Source: PRO6 sp035565775 (GTDB taxonomy: Bacteria; Pseudomonadota; Alphaproteobacteria; Rhizobiales; Xanthobacteraceae). From it: 64,000 nucleotides of DNA. Shown here in pieces: positions 15,308-24,491 of this stretch. The notes under the pieces are model-generated. The model made no database searches. It worked only from the letters and a program-made list of their open reading frames with translations, and was not told the origin of the DNA. Made by a program: the position numbers and the translations under genes. The first letter of the stretch is position 1, and each line of letters opens with the position of its first letter. The stretch lies in contig DATMRW010000030.1 of NCBI GenBank assembly GCA_035565775.1, positions 372,001 to 436,000 on the forward strand, written 5' to 3'.

Positions 15308-17542
15308 GTGCGCAACATCGTGCCAACTGATTGGAAGCAGAAAATCCGGCACCGCCTGCTGGCTCTCGACGCCTGGATCGACTCGTCCCTGTTCACGAGC
15401 GCGGCCGGCATCCGCGAAGCCTATGAGCGGTTCTCCACCTTCATGGACCGTTTCCATGTCGGCCGCTGGAAACGCTGGGTCATCATCGAGCCGCTATCGG
15501 AAGCGGCAACCCTCGGCTTCGGTGGCCTCATGGTTCTCCTCGCGCTGGCGCAACCTGCGTTTCGCGAGACCGCCGACGAGGACTGGCTGAAGAAGGCCGA
15601 CCTTGCGGTGACGTTCCTCGACCGTTACGGCAACCCGATCGGCAACCGCGGCATCAAGCACAACGATGCCGTGCCGCTCGAAGATTTTCCCGATCATCTG
15701 ATCAAGGCGACGCTCGCGACCGAAGACCGCCGCTTCTACGATCACTTCGGCATCGATATTGCCGGCACGCTGCGCGCGGTCGTCACCAACGCGCAGGCGG
15801 GAGGCGTGCGCCAGGGCGGATCGTCGATCACCCAGCAGCTCGCCAAAAACCTGTTTCTGTCGAACGAGCGGACCATCGAACGCAAGATCAACGAAGCGTT
15901 CCTTGCGCTGTGGCTCGAATCGCGCCTGACCAAGAACGAGATTCTGAAGCTCTACCTTGACCGCGCCTATATGGGCGGCGGCACGTTTGGCGCAGACGGC
16001 GCGGCGCATTTTTACTTCAACAAGTCCGTGCGCGATGTGACCCTCGCCGAAGCCGCCATGCTGGCCGGCCTCTTCAAGGCGCCGACCCGCTACGCGCCGC
16101 ACATCAACCTGCCGGCCGCGCGCGCACGCGCCAACGTCGTGCTCGACAATCTCGTCGAGGCCGGCTTCATGACCGAGGGTCAGGTGTTCGGCGCACGGCG
16201 CAATCCCGCAACCGTGGTCGACCGGCGTGACGAGAATTCACCGAACTACTATCTCGACTGGGCGTTCGACGAAATGCGCAAGATCGTCGATACGTTTCCA
16301 AAGTCCTATACCGAGCGCGTCTTCGTCGTCCGCACCACCGTCGACATGAACGTGCAGCGCGTTGCCGAAGAGACGGTGGAAAATCAGCTCCGCCAGTTCG
16401 GCCGCGACTATCACGCGACGCAGGCGGCCGTCGTGCTTGCCGATCTCGACGGCGGCGTGCGCGCCATGGTCGGCGGCCGCGACTACGGCAGCAGCCAGTT
16501 CAATCGCGCCACCGACGCGCTGCGCCAGCCCGGCTCGTCGTTCAAGCCGTATGTTTACGCGACCGCGCTGATGGAAGGTTTCAAGCCGACCTCCGTGGTG
16601 GTCGACGGTCCGATCTGCCTCGGCAACTGGTGCCCGCAGAACTATGGCCGCTCCTATTCCGGCTCGGTCACGCTGACGCAGGCCCTCACCCGCTCGATCA
16701 ACGTCATTCCGGTCAAGCTCTCGGTGGCGCTCGGCGGCAAGGCGGGGCCGAAAGCGGGCCGCGCCAAGATCATCGCGGTGGCAAAGAAGTTCGGCATCGT
16801 GACGCCGCTGCCTGACACGCCATCGCTCCCCATCGGTGCGGACGAAGTCAACGTGCTGGAGCATGCCGTCGCCTATGCCACCTTCCCCAACCAGGGCAAG
16901 GCAGTGAAGCCGCACGCGATCCTCGAAGTGCGCACCGGCATGGGCGAACTCGTCTGGCGCTTCGATCGTGACGGCCCGAAGCCGGTGCAGGCGATCCCGG
17001 CAAGCGTCGCCGCCGACATGTCGGAGATGATGACGCACGTCGTCTCGGAAGGCACTGCAAGGCGCGCGCAGCTCGACGGCATTCCCGCCGCCGGCAAGAC
17101 CGGAACGACGAACGCCTATCGCGATGCGTGGTTCGTCGGCTTCACCGGCAATTTCACCTGCGCGGTGTGGTACGGCAACGACGACTATTCGCCGACCAAC
17201 CGCATGACGGGCGGCTCGCTGCCCGCGCAGACCTGGCGCGATGTGATGGTCGCCGCGCATCAAGGCGTCGAGATCAAGGAGCTGGTCGGCTTCGGCCCCG
17301 GCAAGCGACTGCCGCAGGCGATGGCCGCCAATCGGCCGGACAACGCAGCGACCGCCGAAGACATCGCCGCCGCCCCGCCGCCGGTCCTCACCTCGCGCGG
17401 CGCGGACATTTTGATCCGGCTGGAAAAGATGATGGAAGATGCCAGCCGCACGGCGAACAAGACCAGCGATGCGGGGTCGGCGCGCGACCCGCTGACCGTC
17501 GCGGCCGAGGGCGGCCGAAGCGCCCCGCCCCGCAAGAACTAA
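15308..17542 (+). CDS. Class A penicillin-binding protein (transglycosylase/transpeptidase, PBP1-type)
   Basis: This 744-residue bifunctional peptidoglycan synthase has a membrane anchor near residues 68-85. The GT51 domain has EDRRFYDHFGID, GGSSITQQLAKNLFL and RKINEAFLALWLE; the transpeptidase domain has SSFK at the active Ser (PGSSFKPY), SIN and KTGTT. It polymerises and cross-links murein outside the inner membrane. It starts with GTG at 15308. The C-terminal 70 residues are low-complexity. It stands upstream of the DUF1214/DUF1254 pair with a 76-base gap. Confidence 0.95.
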   Translation: MRNIVPTDWKQKIRHRLLALDAWIDSSLFTSAAGIREAYERFSTFMDRFHVGRWKRWVIIEPLSEAATLGFGGLMVLLALAQPAFRETADEDWLKKADLAVTFLDRYGNPIGNRGIKHNDAVPLEDFPDHLIKATLATEDRRFYDHFGIDIAGTLRAVVTNAQAGGVRQGGSSITQQLAKNLFLSNERTIERKINEAFLALWLESRLTKNEILKLYLDRAYMGGGTFGADGAAHFYFNKSVRDVTLAEAAMLAGLFKAPTRYAPHINLPAARARANVVLDNLVEAGFMTEGQVFGARRNPATVVDRRDENSPNYYLDWAFDEMRKIVDTFPKSYTERVFVVRTTVDMNVQRVAEETVENQLRQFGRDYHATQAAVVLADLDGGVRAMVGGRDYGSSQFNRATDALRQPGSSFKPYVYATALMEGFKPTSVVVDGPICLGNWCPQNYGRSYSGSVTLTQALTRSINVIPVKLSVALGGKAGPKAGRAKIIAVAKKFGIVTPLPDTPSLPIGADEVNVLEHAVAYATFPNQGKAVKPHAILEVRTGMGELVWRFDRDGPKPVQAIPASVAADMSEMMTHVVSEGTARRAQLDGIPAAGKTGTTNAYRDAWFVGFTGNFTCAVWYGNDDYSPTNRMTGGSLPAQTWRDVMVAAHQGVEIKELVGFGPGKRLPQAMAANRPDNAATAEDIAAAPPPVLTSRGADILIRLEKMMEDASRTANKTSDAGSARDPLTVAAEGGRSAPPRKN

Positions 17543-17618
17543 TGGCGGCTTTCCGCGGGCAATCGATGGGCAACAACGGCAGACGCAAAACAACGGGCGC
17601 TTTGAAGGTGATGACGAC

Positions 17619-18200
17619 GTGCGGTTGATCCTGCTCACCCTCCTGACCCTCGGCCTCGCCACCGGCATCGGCCTTGGTGCGACCTGGATGACGGCGACGC
17701 GCGGCGTCGATGTCGGCACCGTCACCGTCGGCGCCTGGACCGCCCGGCCGCAAAGCGGCACAAGCAACATCGATCCCTATGCCCGCGCCGCGATCTCGCG
17801 CAGCGGAGAGCTGCCGCTCGGCCTCGGCGACGGCGTCGCCTTCCGCGCCGACCGCGACGACAGCGGCCGGCCGCTCGATGGCCGCTGCGACGTCACCGTC
17901 AGCGGCACGACGCCGGCCGCGCGCTTCTGGACACTGACGCTCCACGATAGCAAGGGTTACCTCGTCGCCAATGCCCTGCAGCGCTATGGCTTCACCAGCC
18001 AGGAAGTGTTGCGGCGGGGCGATGGCAGTTTTGAAATCCACATCGCGCCACGCGCGCGCTCGGGCAACTGGCTGCCGACGGGCGGCATCGAGCACTACAT
18101 TCTGGCGCTGCGCTTCTACGATACGCCGGTCGGTGGCGTCAGCACGCGCAACCAGCGCGACCTGCCGATGCCGACGATCAAACAGGTGGCATGCCGATGA
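17619..18200 (+). CDS. DUF1214 domain membrane-anchored protein
   Basis: This 193-residue protein starts with GTG and an N-terminal hydrophobic segment (residues 2-22). It contains the DUF1214 core: NIDPYARAAISRSGELPLG, ARFWTLTLHDSKGYLV and HIAPRARSGNWLPTGG. It is coupled to the next gene by an ATGA overlap at 18197-18200. In many bacteria DUF1254 and DUF1214 are fused in one periplasmic protein; here they are two short proteins. No activity is established. Confidence 0.9.
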   Translation: MRLILLTLLTLGLATGIGLGATWMTATRGVDVGTVTVGAWTARPQSGTSNIDPYARAAISRSGELPLGLGDGVAFRADRDDSGRPLDGRCDVTVSGTTPAARFWTLTLHDSKGYLVANALQRYGFTSQEVLRRGDGSFEIHIAPRARSGNWLPTGGIEHYILALRFYDTPVGGVSTRNQRDLPMPTIKQVACR

Positions 18201-18763
18201 TCAGAATTCTCGCAGCCATCGTCGCGGGTGTTCTGCTGGGCGGGATCATCCACCTCGTCAGCGTGCTGGCGATGCCGACGATTGCGACCAAGAACGCCTA
18301 TGAGCGGCTCACCCCGCTCACCAAGGTCAACACCATGACCGCGCTGCCGCTGGCAACGCCGGACCAGTCGGCGATCCCGTTCATGGACCCCGCCTTTGCC
18401 GCGGCCGCCTGCCGCTACGACCTCAGCAACGGCCCGATCAAGCTCTCGGTTCCGGTCAGCCAGTCCTACACCTCGGTGTCGTTCTATACCGATGACGAGA
18501 TCGCCTATTACGCGATCAACGACCGTTCGGCCGGCCGCAAGGTGATCGAGCTCGATCTCATGACCGACGAGCAGCACGAGAACGTGCCGAAGGACGAGGA
18601 AGTGACGGCCGCGGACCGGCTGATCATCGACTCGCCCTCGACGACCGGCCTCATCCTCGTGAGGGCGCTTGCCGCCGAGCCGGGCCTAATGGCACAGGCG
18701 CAGGCGGCGCTTGCCTCCGCGACCTGCCGTCTCGAAACCGAACCGATTTCGGCGAAACGCTGA
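18197..18763 (+). CDS. DUF1254 domain membrane-anchored protein
   Basis: This 188-residue protein begins MIRILAAIVAGVLLGG, a membrane anchor, followed by the DUF1254-like segment NAYERLTPLTKVN, DPAFAAAACRYDLSNGP and SFYTDDEIAYYAIN. The ATG at 18197 overlaps the DUF1214 stop; another in-frame ATG two codons upstream is possible. It probably forms a complex with the DUF1214 partner at the periplasmic face. Function is unknown. Confidence 0.88.
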   Translation: MIRILAAIVAGVLLGGIIHLVSVLAMPTIATKNAYERLTPLTKVNTMTALPLATPDQSAIPFMDPAFAAAACRYDLSNGPIKLSVPVSQSYTSVSFYTDDEIAYYAINDRSAGRKVIELDLMTDEQHENVPKDEEVTAADRLIIDSPSTTGLILVRALAAEPGLMAQAQAALASATCRLETEPISAKR

Positions 18764-18767
18764 CGCC

Positions 18768-19532
18768 TCAGCCCTTGCTCTGAATCGTCACGCCCGCCAC
18801 CGGCGGCCCTACCACCGGCGGGTTGGCGTTCAGAACCGCGAGCTGGCCGATCAGGCGATCGGCCTCCGCTGCAAGGCCGTCGGGCGCATGGACCACCAGC
18901 CGCTCCAATGCCCAGCGGTAGGACGAGATCCGCTGCTCGGTGCATTGCTGCACCCACTCCACGATCAGCGAATTTTCGCGCATGCGGGCGACCGCGTCCG
19001 CACGCTCGCGCGGCGACAGGTCACTGATGTAACGCAGGCTGGCATTGCGCTTGGCGTCGAAGTCGAACACCTGTGTCGCGGTAGTGTAGAATGGCTGAAA
19101 GCGCGTGATGTCATTCCGCACATCCTCGATGAGCTGCGCATAGCGCGACGCGTGCGAGCGATGCGGCTCGTCGATCAGCAGCCGGCCATAGGCGGTTCGG
19201 TCGAACACGACCTTGCGGCGCCATGGCGCGGGGATGGGCTCGTAGTCGCCGAACACGCCCTTCCAGTACGGCCGGGACCGCGGCGGCTCGATATAGGGAT
19301 AGGCAAGATCGCGCAGCAGCCGCTCGCTGTCGGTCAACTGGAAATCCGACGCCTTCACACCGACGCTGGCGGTCGCCTCGACCCCGACCCAGCGATGCAT
19401 GTCATCGCTCTGGTATTCGGCGCGGGTGCGGCCAAAGTCGCCGGTGGCAACGCAGCCGCCAAGGGCAATCGTGCTGCCGATCAGAAACATCGCGGCAGCA
19501 GAACGGGACAGTCGAACGTGACGTGAAAGCAT
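18768..19532 (-). CDS. Predicted outer-membrane or periplasmic lipoprotein, unknown function
   Basis: This 254-residue protein has a lipoprotein signal: basic start MLSRHVRLSR, hydrophobic core, lipobox IALGGC with Cys near residue 27. The mature part is rich in Arg/Tyr and contains FDRTAYGRLLIDEPHRSHASRYAQLIEDVRNDITRF (only its start needed for recognition), and is probably helical. It converges with the DUF1254 gene, 4 bases apart. An in-frame ATG at 19550 is less suited to the signal. No family is recognised. Confidence 0.8.
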   Translation of the reverse strand: MLSRHVRLSRSAAAMFLIGSTIALGGCVATGDFGRTRAEYQSDDMHRWVGVEATASVGVKASDFQLTDSERLLRDLAYPYIEPPRSRPYWKGVFGDYEPIPAPWRRKVVFDRTAYGRLLIDEPHRSHASRYAQLIEDVRNDITRFQPFYTTATQVFDFDAKRNASLRYISDLSPRERADAVARMRENSLIVEWVQQCTEQRISSYRWALERLVVHAPDGLAAEADRLIGQLAVLNANPPVVGPPVAGVTIQSKG

Positions 19533-19550
19533 AGGGCCTGCGATTGGCAT

Positions 19551-19766
19551 TCAGGAGCGCGCCCGGCGCGGTCGTCCTCGACCTGGGGCGGAGCGCTTTT
19601 CCGGTGTGGGAGCGGTTGCGGGTTCTAAGCTATGTCGCTCGATGCGAATAGCCGGGAGGATCACGACGGTTGCGGCTTCGCCGGGCGCCAGATCAATGGG
19701 CCGGCCCGGTCGGCCCAGAGACTGGCGGCGCGCACGCTCTCCCGAAAATGTGATGATGGTGCCCAT
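19551..19766 (-). CDS. Small hypothetical protein
   Basis: This 71-residue frame begins MGTIITFSGERARRQSLGRP and ends in an Arg/Pro-rich tail. The start resembles small proteins of unknown role common in Bradyrhizobium relatives. It lies just upstream of the lipoprotein gene on the same strand and may share its transcript. A longer in-frame start at 19799 is less likely. Confidence 0.5.
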   Translation of the reverse strand: MGTIITFSGERARRQSLGRPGRPIDLAPGEAATVVILPAIRIERHSLEPATAPTPEKRSAPGRGRPRRARS

Positions 19767-19902
19767 GCTGCTCTCCCCGCCTGAGCGGCGTGGAGGCATT
19801 TAGAACCGCGCATGGTTAACGGGCTATTAATGCAACCTGGCGTCGCGGCTCAAGGCAACCAGCACTCACTACACAATAGCCGGGCGCCCGAGAGGCCCGC
19901 CC

Positions 19903-20193
19903 TCAATAGCCGGTCGGATGCTGCCGCGTGCGGCGCGGGGGAACCTGCCGACCGTAAGCGTCATTGCGATGGGAGAACGCATAGCGCGGGTTGATGTCGC
20001 AATAGGCGCGACGACCCGAGGCGCTCGCCCTGCACTGCTCGTAGGTATCGTAGGAGCAATCGCCGGGGATGCCGTAACCATCGCCCTGCAGGCAATAGGG
20101 GAAATCGCGGGCTTCGGCAGGCGAGACATTCGCCATCGTCGCGACTGCAGAAACTCCGCCTACCACTGCCAGGGCAAACATGATCTGACGCAT
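19903..20193 (-). CDS. DUF3551 family small secreted protein
   Basis: This 96-residue protein has a signal peptide (MRQIMFALAVVGGVSAVATMA, cut near AEARD) and a short mature domain with Cys residues in YCLQGDGYGIPGDCSYDTYEQCRAS, the DUF3551 pattern found in many paralogues in Bradyrhizobium relatives. It is exported and probably disulfide-bonded. The start at 20193 is followed by a normal signal peptide; the upstream in-frame part is not needed. Role unknown. Confidence 0.88.
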   Translation of the reverse strand: MRQIMFALAVVGGVSAVATMANVSPAEARDFPYCLQGDGYGIPGDCSYDTYEQCRASASGRRAYCDINPRYAFSHRNDAYGRQVPPRRTRQHPTGY

Positions 20194-20482
20194 ATTGGTC
20201 TCCTTGAATCCTTGCCCATGATATACGTTAAACTTGTTCCGCAGCAAAATGTTCTGCCGACATTTGCAACTTAAAAGCGGCTGCGGTCGCCCTCCGGGAA
20301 GCTGCGACAGCGCTGCAAGGGCTGGAGATCATCGGCCGGCACCGGCATCGCTGCGGGCGAGCCACTGCGCTCTCCTTCCGCACGATCATTCGGGCTGTAT
20401 CCCGCCTCCGATAAATGGTTCAGTTGGCGATGAAACGGGCGCGCCTCAAGCGCCCGCGCAACAACAAAGCCGGGAGGATGCC

Positions 20483-20776
20483 ATGACTGCTGCCGCGTCA
20501 CCAAAGGTTCAGATCGATACCGACGAGGTCCGCGTCACCGAATGGACGCTGCCGCCGCATAGCGCCATCGGGTTTCATCGCCACGCTCTCGATTATATCG
20601 TCGTGCCGCTGACCAACAGCGACATGACCATCGTCGGCCCCGATGGCGCGCGCACCATGGCGAAGCTCAAGATCGGGCAATCCTATTTCCGCAAGTCCGG
20701 CGTCGAACACGATGTCCTCAACGAGACCGACACTGAAATCGTCTTCATCGAGGTCGAGATGAAGCGCCGCGCCTGA
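20483..20776 (+). CDS. Cupin-fold protein
   Basis: This 97-residue single-domain cupin has the metal-site motif GFHRHALDYIVVPL in the first conserved box and SGVEHDVLNETDTEIVFIEVE in the second, which supply His residues for a metal. The ATG at 20483 follows GGGAGGATG. Small cupins of this type may act as isomerases, sensors or dioxygenases; the substrate cannot be read from the sequence. Confidence 0.88.
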   Translation: MTAAASPKVQIDTDEVRVTEWTLPPHSAIGFHRHALDYIVVPLTNSDMTIVGPDGARTMAKLKIGQSYFRKSGVEHDVLNETDTEIVFIEVEMKRRA

Positions 20777-20895
20777 TCCATTCCCCTTGCCAGCGCCATT
20801 CGTCCGCCATCCAGCCATTGCGGCGCCCCGCGACTTTGGCTTTAGTGATCGAACCATCCGACCGGATGCACAAACTCTACGTCACGGGAGCAAAC

Positions 20896-21507
20896 ATGAA
20901 GCTGTTCGACTCGATTGGCCCGAATCCGCGACTGGTGCGGATGTTTCTCGCGGAAAAGGGCGTGAAGGTTGATATCGAGAAGGTGGACCTGGTGGCGGGC
21001 GAAAACCGCCAGTCCGCGCACCTCGCGCGCAATCCCCACGGTCAAATGCCTGCGCTCGAACTCGACGACGGCAGCTATCTTTCCGAGATTCTGGCGATCT
21101 GCGAATATATCGAGGACATCCACCCTGCCCCGGCGATGATCGGCGCGACGCCGAAGGAACGGGCGGAATGCCGGATGTGGACGCGCCGCATCGACCTCAA
21201 CATCTGCGAGCCGATGGCGATGGGCTTTCGTTTCGCCGAAGGCCTTAAGCTGTTCGAGAAGCGCATCATCTGCCTGCCGGAGGCGGCTCCCGGCCTGAAG
21301 CGGATCGCGGCCGACCGGCTGCGCTGGCTCGACGGGCAGATGAACGGCAACGAATTCATCTGCGGCTCGCGTTTCACGCTGGCCGACATGATGCTCTATG
21401 CCTGGCTCGATTTCGGCCGTGGCTTCAACCAGCCGCTTGCGCCAGAAAACACCAATCTCATCGCGTGGTTCGAGCGGGTGAAGGAACGCCCCTCAACAAA
21501 GGCATAG
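20896..21507 (+). CDS. Glutathione S-transferase family protein
   Basis: This 203-residue protein has an N-terminal thioredoxin-like domain (MKLFDSIGPNPRLVRMFLAEKG, cis-Pro in GQMPALELDDGSYLSE, which also binds glutathione) and a helical C-terminal domain with FTLADMMLYAWLDFG. It is probably a detoxification enzyme using glutathione in the cytoplasm. The start at 20896 gives the standard N-terminus; 26 in-frame residues upstream are not family-like. Confidence 0.92.
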   Translation: MKLFDSIGPNPRLVRMFLAEKGVKVDIEKVDLVAGENRQSAHLARNPHGQMPALELDDGSYLSEILAICEYIEDIHPAPAMIGATPKERAECRMWTRRIDLNICEPMAMGFRFAEGLKLFEKRIICLPEAAPGLKRIAADRLRWLDGQMNGNEFICGSRFTLADMMLYAWLDFGRGFNQPLAPENTNLIAWFERVKERPSTKA

Positions 21508-21542
21508 TGCGCATCCGCGCCTGCGCGCGGCGGAGACACGGC

Positions 21543-21566
21543 AAGGGGGCAGTTCGCTGCCCTTTT
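21543..21566 (+). terminator. Rho-independent terminator after the GST gene
   Basis: A 10-pair hairpin (two G-U pairs) AAGGGGGCAG / CTGCCCTTTT with a TTCG tetraloop, ending in a T-run then CCCC. It lies 36 bases after the GST stop and 30 bases before the convergent MFS gene end, so it may serve both. Confidence 0.7.
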
Positions 21567-21595
21567 CCCCGCTTTCTCGACGTTTTGCGAAATCG

Positions 21596-22786
21596 CTACT
21601 CGGCGGCCTCGGCCATCACGACGGCGTGGCGCTCATTGGGGAAGACCAGCGCCGCAACGAAGACCAGCACGCAGAGCGCAGCGAAAGCCTGAAGCATCAA
21701 GGTGAAGCCGCCGCGGTCATGCAGCCATGCGACCAGCGCCACCGCCGCCCCCGCGGCGGTGAAGCCGATGAAATATCGAACCGAATAGGCGCGCGAACGC
21801 CACTCGTCAGACGTGTACTTGCCGACCATCGCATCGTTGACGGTGACGAGCCCGAACATCGCCATGATGATGCCGATCGCAACAACCACCAGCGCTCCAT
21901 TCTGCAGAAATGCGGCGGCATAAAGCAGCGGGGACAGCATCACCGCCAGCGGCAGAAACACCCATCGCAGCGACATCCGGTCGATGAGCTGCCCTACATT
22001 GTATTGCGAGAGCGCTCCGAACAGATAGACGGCTGCGGTGATCACGCCGAGCACCGAGGGGCTCGTGGTCCAGTCCGTCAACCGTTCGTTGAACAGCTTT
22101 GGGAGCGCCACGGTGATCGCATTGAACGTCACCGATGAAGCGACCACCGCGATCAGCAGCGAGGCCACCACTCGCCACATGTCGTTCTTGGCAACCCGCG
22201 CCGAGCCTGGGGCAACGCGATTGCCGGTGCGCACCTCGTGGTGAACCGCACGCATGAACATCAGGCCGACGCCGATCGTGACGATGCCCGGAACGATGAA
22301 CGCCGAGCGCCAGCCAAGATATTGCGCCAGCACGCCGGTGACGAGCGCGGACAAAGCCACGCCGAGATTGCCCCACATGCCGTTAATGCCGACCTCGCGG
22401 CCGAGCTTATCGGCATAGGATACGATCATCGCCGTGCCGACCGGATGATAGATCGAGGCGAACAGGCCGATCGCGAACAACGTCGCGCCAAGCTGCAGGG
22501 GCGTCTGGATCAGGCCGACGCTGATCATGCTCGCGCCAATGCCAAGAAAGTAGATCACCATCATGTGTCGCCGGCTCCAGCGGTCGCCGAGCCAACCGGT
22601 CACCAGCGCCCCTGCGCCGAACGCAACGAAGCCCGGTGTCGCATAGGGCAGCAATTCGGAATAACCGATGCCGAACACCGGCGCCATCAGCACGACCGCA
22701 GCAGCAAAGATCAGCATCGCGTAATGGTCGATGAAGTGCGCGATATTGACGTAGAGAATGACCGTCCTGGCGTTGTTCATCGGCAT
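21596..22786 (-). CDS. MFS transporter (fosmidomycin-resistance-like)
   Basis: This 396-residue, 12-helix MFS protein begins MPMNNARTVILYVNIAHFIDHYAMLIF, with the HFIDHY segment in TM1 resembling Fsr-type transporters. The loop after TM2 has GWLGDRWSRRHMM (motif A), and the TM5 region has MWGNLGVALSALV. Start 22786 is chosen with GGGA a few bases before it; ATG 22780 is an alternative. Substrate unknown; it stands alone between a GST gene and a DUF2336 gene. Confidence 0.85.
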   Translation of the reverse strand: MPMNNARTVILYVNIAHFIDHYAMLIFAAAVVLMAPVFGIGYSELLPYATPGFVAFGAGALVTGWLGDRWSRRHMMVIYFLGIGASMISVGLIQTPLQLGATLFAIGLFASIYHPVGTAMIVSYADKLGREVGINGMWGNLGVALSALVTGVLAQYLGWRSAFIVPGIVTIGVGLMFMRAVHHEVRTGNRVAPGSARVAKNDMWRVVASLLIAVVASSVTFNAITVALPKLFNERLTDWTTSPSVLGVITAAVYLFGALSQYNVGQLIDRMSLRWVFLPLAVMLSPLLYAAAFLQNGALVVVAIGIIMAMFGLVTVNDAMVGKYTSDEWRSRAYSVRYFIGFTAAGAAVALVAWLHDRGGFTLMLQAFAALCVLVFVAALVFPNERHAVVMAEAAE

Positions 22787-23104
22787 TCGTCCCGGTTTAC
22801 CGCGCTCGCGCGGCCGCGCGGCGAAGGACGACAAGCGTTCGCAGGATCATCGGGGCGCCCTCTCCGGCCATGTTGGTTGTGGTTGCGACAACCTTAGCCG
22901 TCATTGCCGACGACGCAACAATCGCTTCACAGCCGCGCGCGCAGAGCGACCATTCGGAAAATGCGTATACGGCGCCGCAGAGCGCGTGTGGGGGCCGGAA
23001 GCCTGCCTTAACCCCTTAGAAAATCTTAAGATTAACGGTCTGTTAGAGCAATTGCCGCTAGACTGGAAATTCCTCGATCATTCAGCCAGTAAGCTTCGTT
23101 CGCA
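22787..23104. other. Intergenic region (318 bases) between divergent MFS and DUF2336 genes
   Basis: No gene is supported. It contains promoters for both neighbours by position and a perfect 12-base AT-rich palindrome AATCTTAAGATT at 23022-23033, 72 bases before the DUF2336 start. Confidence 0.5.
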
Positions 23105-24091
23105 ATGGCGGCAGTTCCGAATATTTCCGGCATTGACGGCTTGATGGCGCTATCCCGCCGCGAGGGCGGCGACATCCGGCCGACGCTGTTGCGCGTCCTG
23201 ACCGACCTTTACGTCCAGACCACCGTACATACCGAGGACGAGGAGCGGCAATATGTCGAGCTCGCCTCACGGCTGCTGCGCGAGGTCGGCGCGGAAATGC
23301 GCGCGGCGGTCCGCGACCGACTGTCCTCTTATGGCGCAGCGCCTCTCGCGCTGGTCCAGCAACTCGCACTCGACGCGGCCGAGGTCACGTCTGAGACCGC
23401 GCCCGCCCAGCAAGGCGGGCCTGCTCCGGTGCCCGCCGCCGTCGAGCCGAACCCGGAAGCCGCAGCTGACATCGCCCCGGCCGCAAGTGCTCCCGCGCCG
23501 CCTCCGGTGCTGACGATGCGTCCGGCCGATGCGGCCGAGCTGAGCGAGATGTTTTTCGCCGCCAGCGCTCACAGCCGGCGGCTGATCCTGCGCAGCCTGC
23601 ACAACGCGCCGCTGAAGCCGGCTGCGCGGATCACCTCCCGCCGCCTCGGCCGCGCACTCGAAAACCTCGAACAGGCTGCCTTCGTCGGCGACGCCGGAAT
23701 CTTTGCCACCGAGCTCGGTAACATTTTGATGCTGCCGACGCGGCTCGCGGAACGCATCACCAATGACGAAAGCGGCGAGGCTCTGGCCTGCGCCCTGCGT
23801 GCGCTTCATATGCCGCTGCCGGTATTCGAGCGCATTCTCCTGTTTCTCGACCCCGAGCTCGGCAAGTCGGTCGAGCGGGTCTATCGCCTGTCGCGTCTCT
23901 ATGAGACTTTGAGCGAGCGCTCGTCGCTCATCATGCTTGCCGCATTCCGCGGCGCGACCGCTGCAGCTGTCCGCGCCAGATATGCTCCGCTCCTGCATGA
24001 TGACGAGCGGACACGGGCCCGGCCCTCACTGGCGGGGCGGCCGGCGGTTGCACCGCGCGCCGATGACGGCCGGCGCAGCGCGCGCGGCTGA
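23105..24091 (+). CDS. DUF2336 domain protein
   Basis: This 328-residue cytoplasmic protein has the DUF2336 helical repeat-like architecture: an N-terminal block with RREGGDIRPTLLRVLTDLYVQ and DERQYVELASRLL, a Pro/Ala-rich linker (about residues 95-135), then a second helical block with NLEQAAFVGDAGIFATELGNI. Alphaproteobacterial DUF2336 proteins are often co-regulated with cell-cycle or stress genes, but a function has not been proved. The start ATG follows a weak ribosome site. Confidence 0.88.
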   Translation: MAAVPNISGIDGLMALSRREGGDIRPTLLRVLTDLYVQTTVHTEDEERQYVELASRLLREVGAEMRAAVRDRLSSYGAAPLALVQQLALDAAEVTSETAPAQQGGPAPVPAAVEPNPEAAADIAPAASAPAPPPVLTMRPADAAELSEMFFAASAHSRRLILRSLHNAPLKPAARITSRRLGRALENLEQAAFVGDAGIFATELGNILMLPTRLAERITNDESGEALACALRALHMPLPVFERILLFLDPELGKSVERVYRLSRLYETLSERSSLIMLAAFRGATAAAVRARYAPLLHDDERTRARPSLAGRPAVAPRADDGRRSARG

Positions 24092-24114
24092 GGACCACCG
24101 AAGCGCTGCGACGT

Positions 24115-24459
24115 TCAGTTGCGCGCGAGATCGAGAAAATGCCGGCCGGCGCGATCCTCGATTTCGACGATCCAGATATCGGGATCGTAGCCGATTTCCT
24201 TGCGCAGCTTTTCCTCGATGGTCGCTTCCGCCACCGGCTCCCGCGAAAACGGCGCAAAGATCCGATCGACAGGACGGCTGTCCTCATAGACGCTTTGCGG
24301 CGCGGGCGAATACAGCATCGCACTGCCGTCGAGCAGTGCGACCTTCACGAATACGGCGCCCGCCTCTTCCGCGCCGCGACGACGAACGGCGCCGAACAGC
24401 CCCTCGGACTGGCAGCGCCGCAGATAGGCTGCAACCCAAATGCTTGATTTCAATCTCAT
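24115..24459 (-). CDS. DUF1491 family protein
   Basis: This 114-residue protein begins MRLKSSIWVAAYLRRCQSEG and has AVFVKVALLDGSAMLYSPAP and DPDIWIVEIEDRAGRHFLDL, the DUF1491 hallmarks in alphaproteobacteria. It commonly stands before a peptidoglycan-binding or histidine kinase gene, as here (33 bases after the next gene's stop). Function unknown. Confidence 0.9.
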   Translation of the reverse strand: MRLKSSIWVAAYLRRCQSEGLFGAVRRRGAEEAGAVFVKVALLDGSAMLYSPAPQSVYEDSRPVDRIFAPFSREPVAEATIEEKLRKEIGYDPDIWIVEIEDRAGRHFLDLARN

Positions 24460-24491
24460 GGCTGGACGATAGGGCAAGCGCGCAGCGCGCG

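Noticed and set aside
16238..17770. 510-residue open frame on the minus strand
   Set aside because: Antisense to the penicillin-binding protein gene; composition typical of a shadow.
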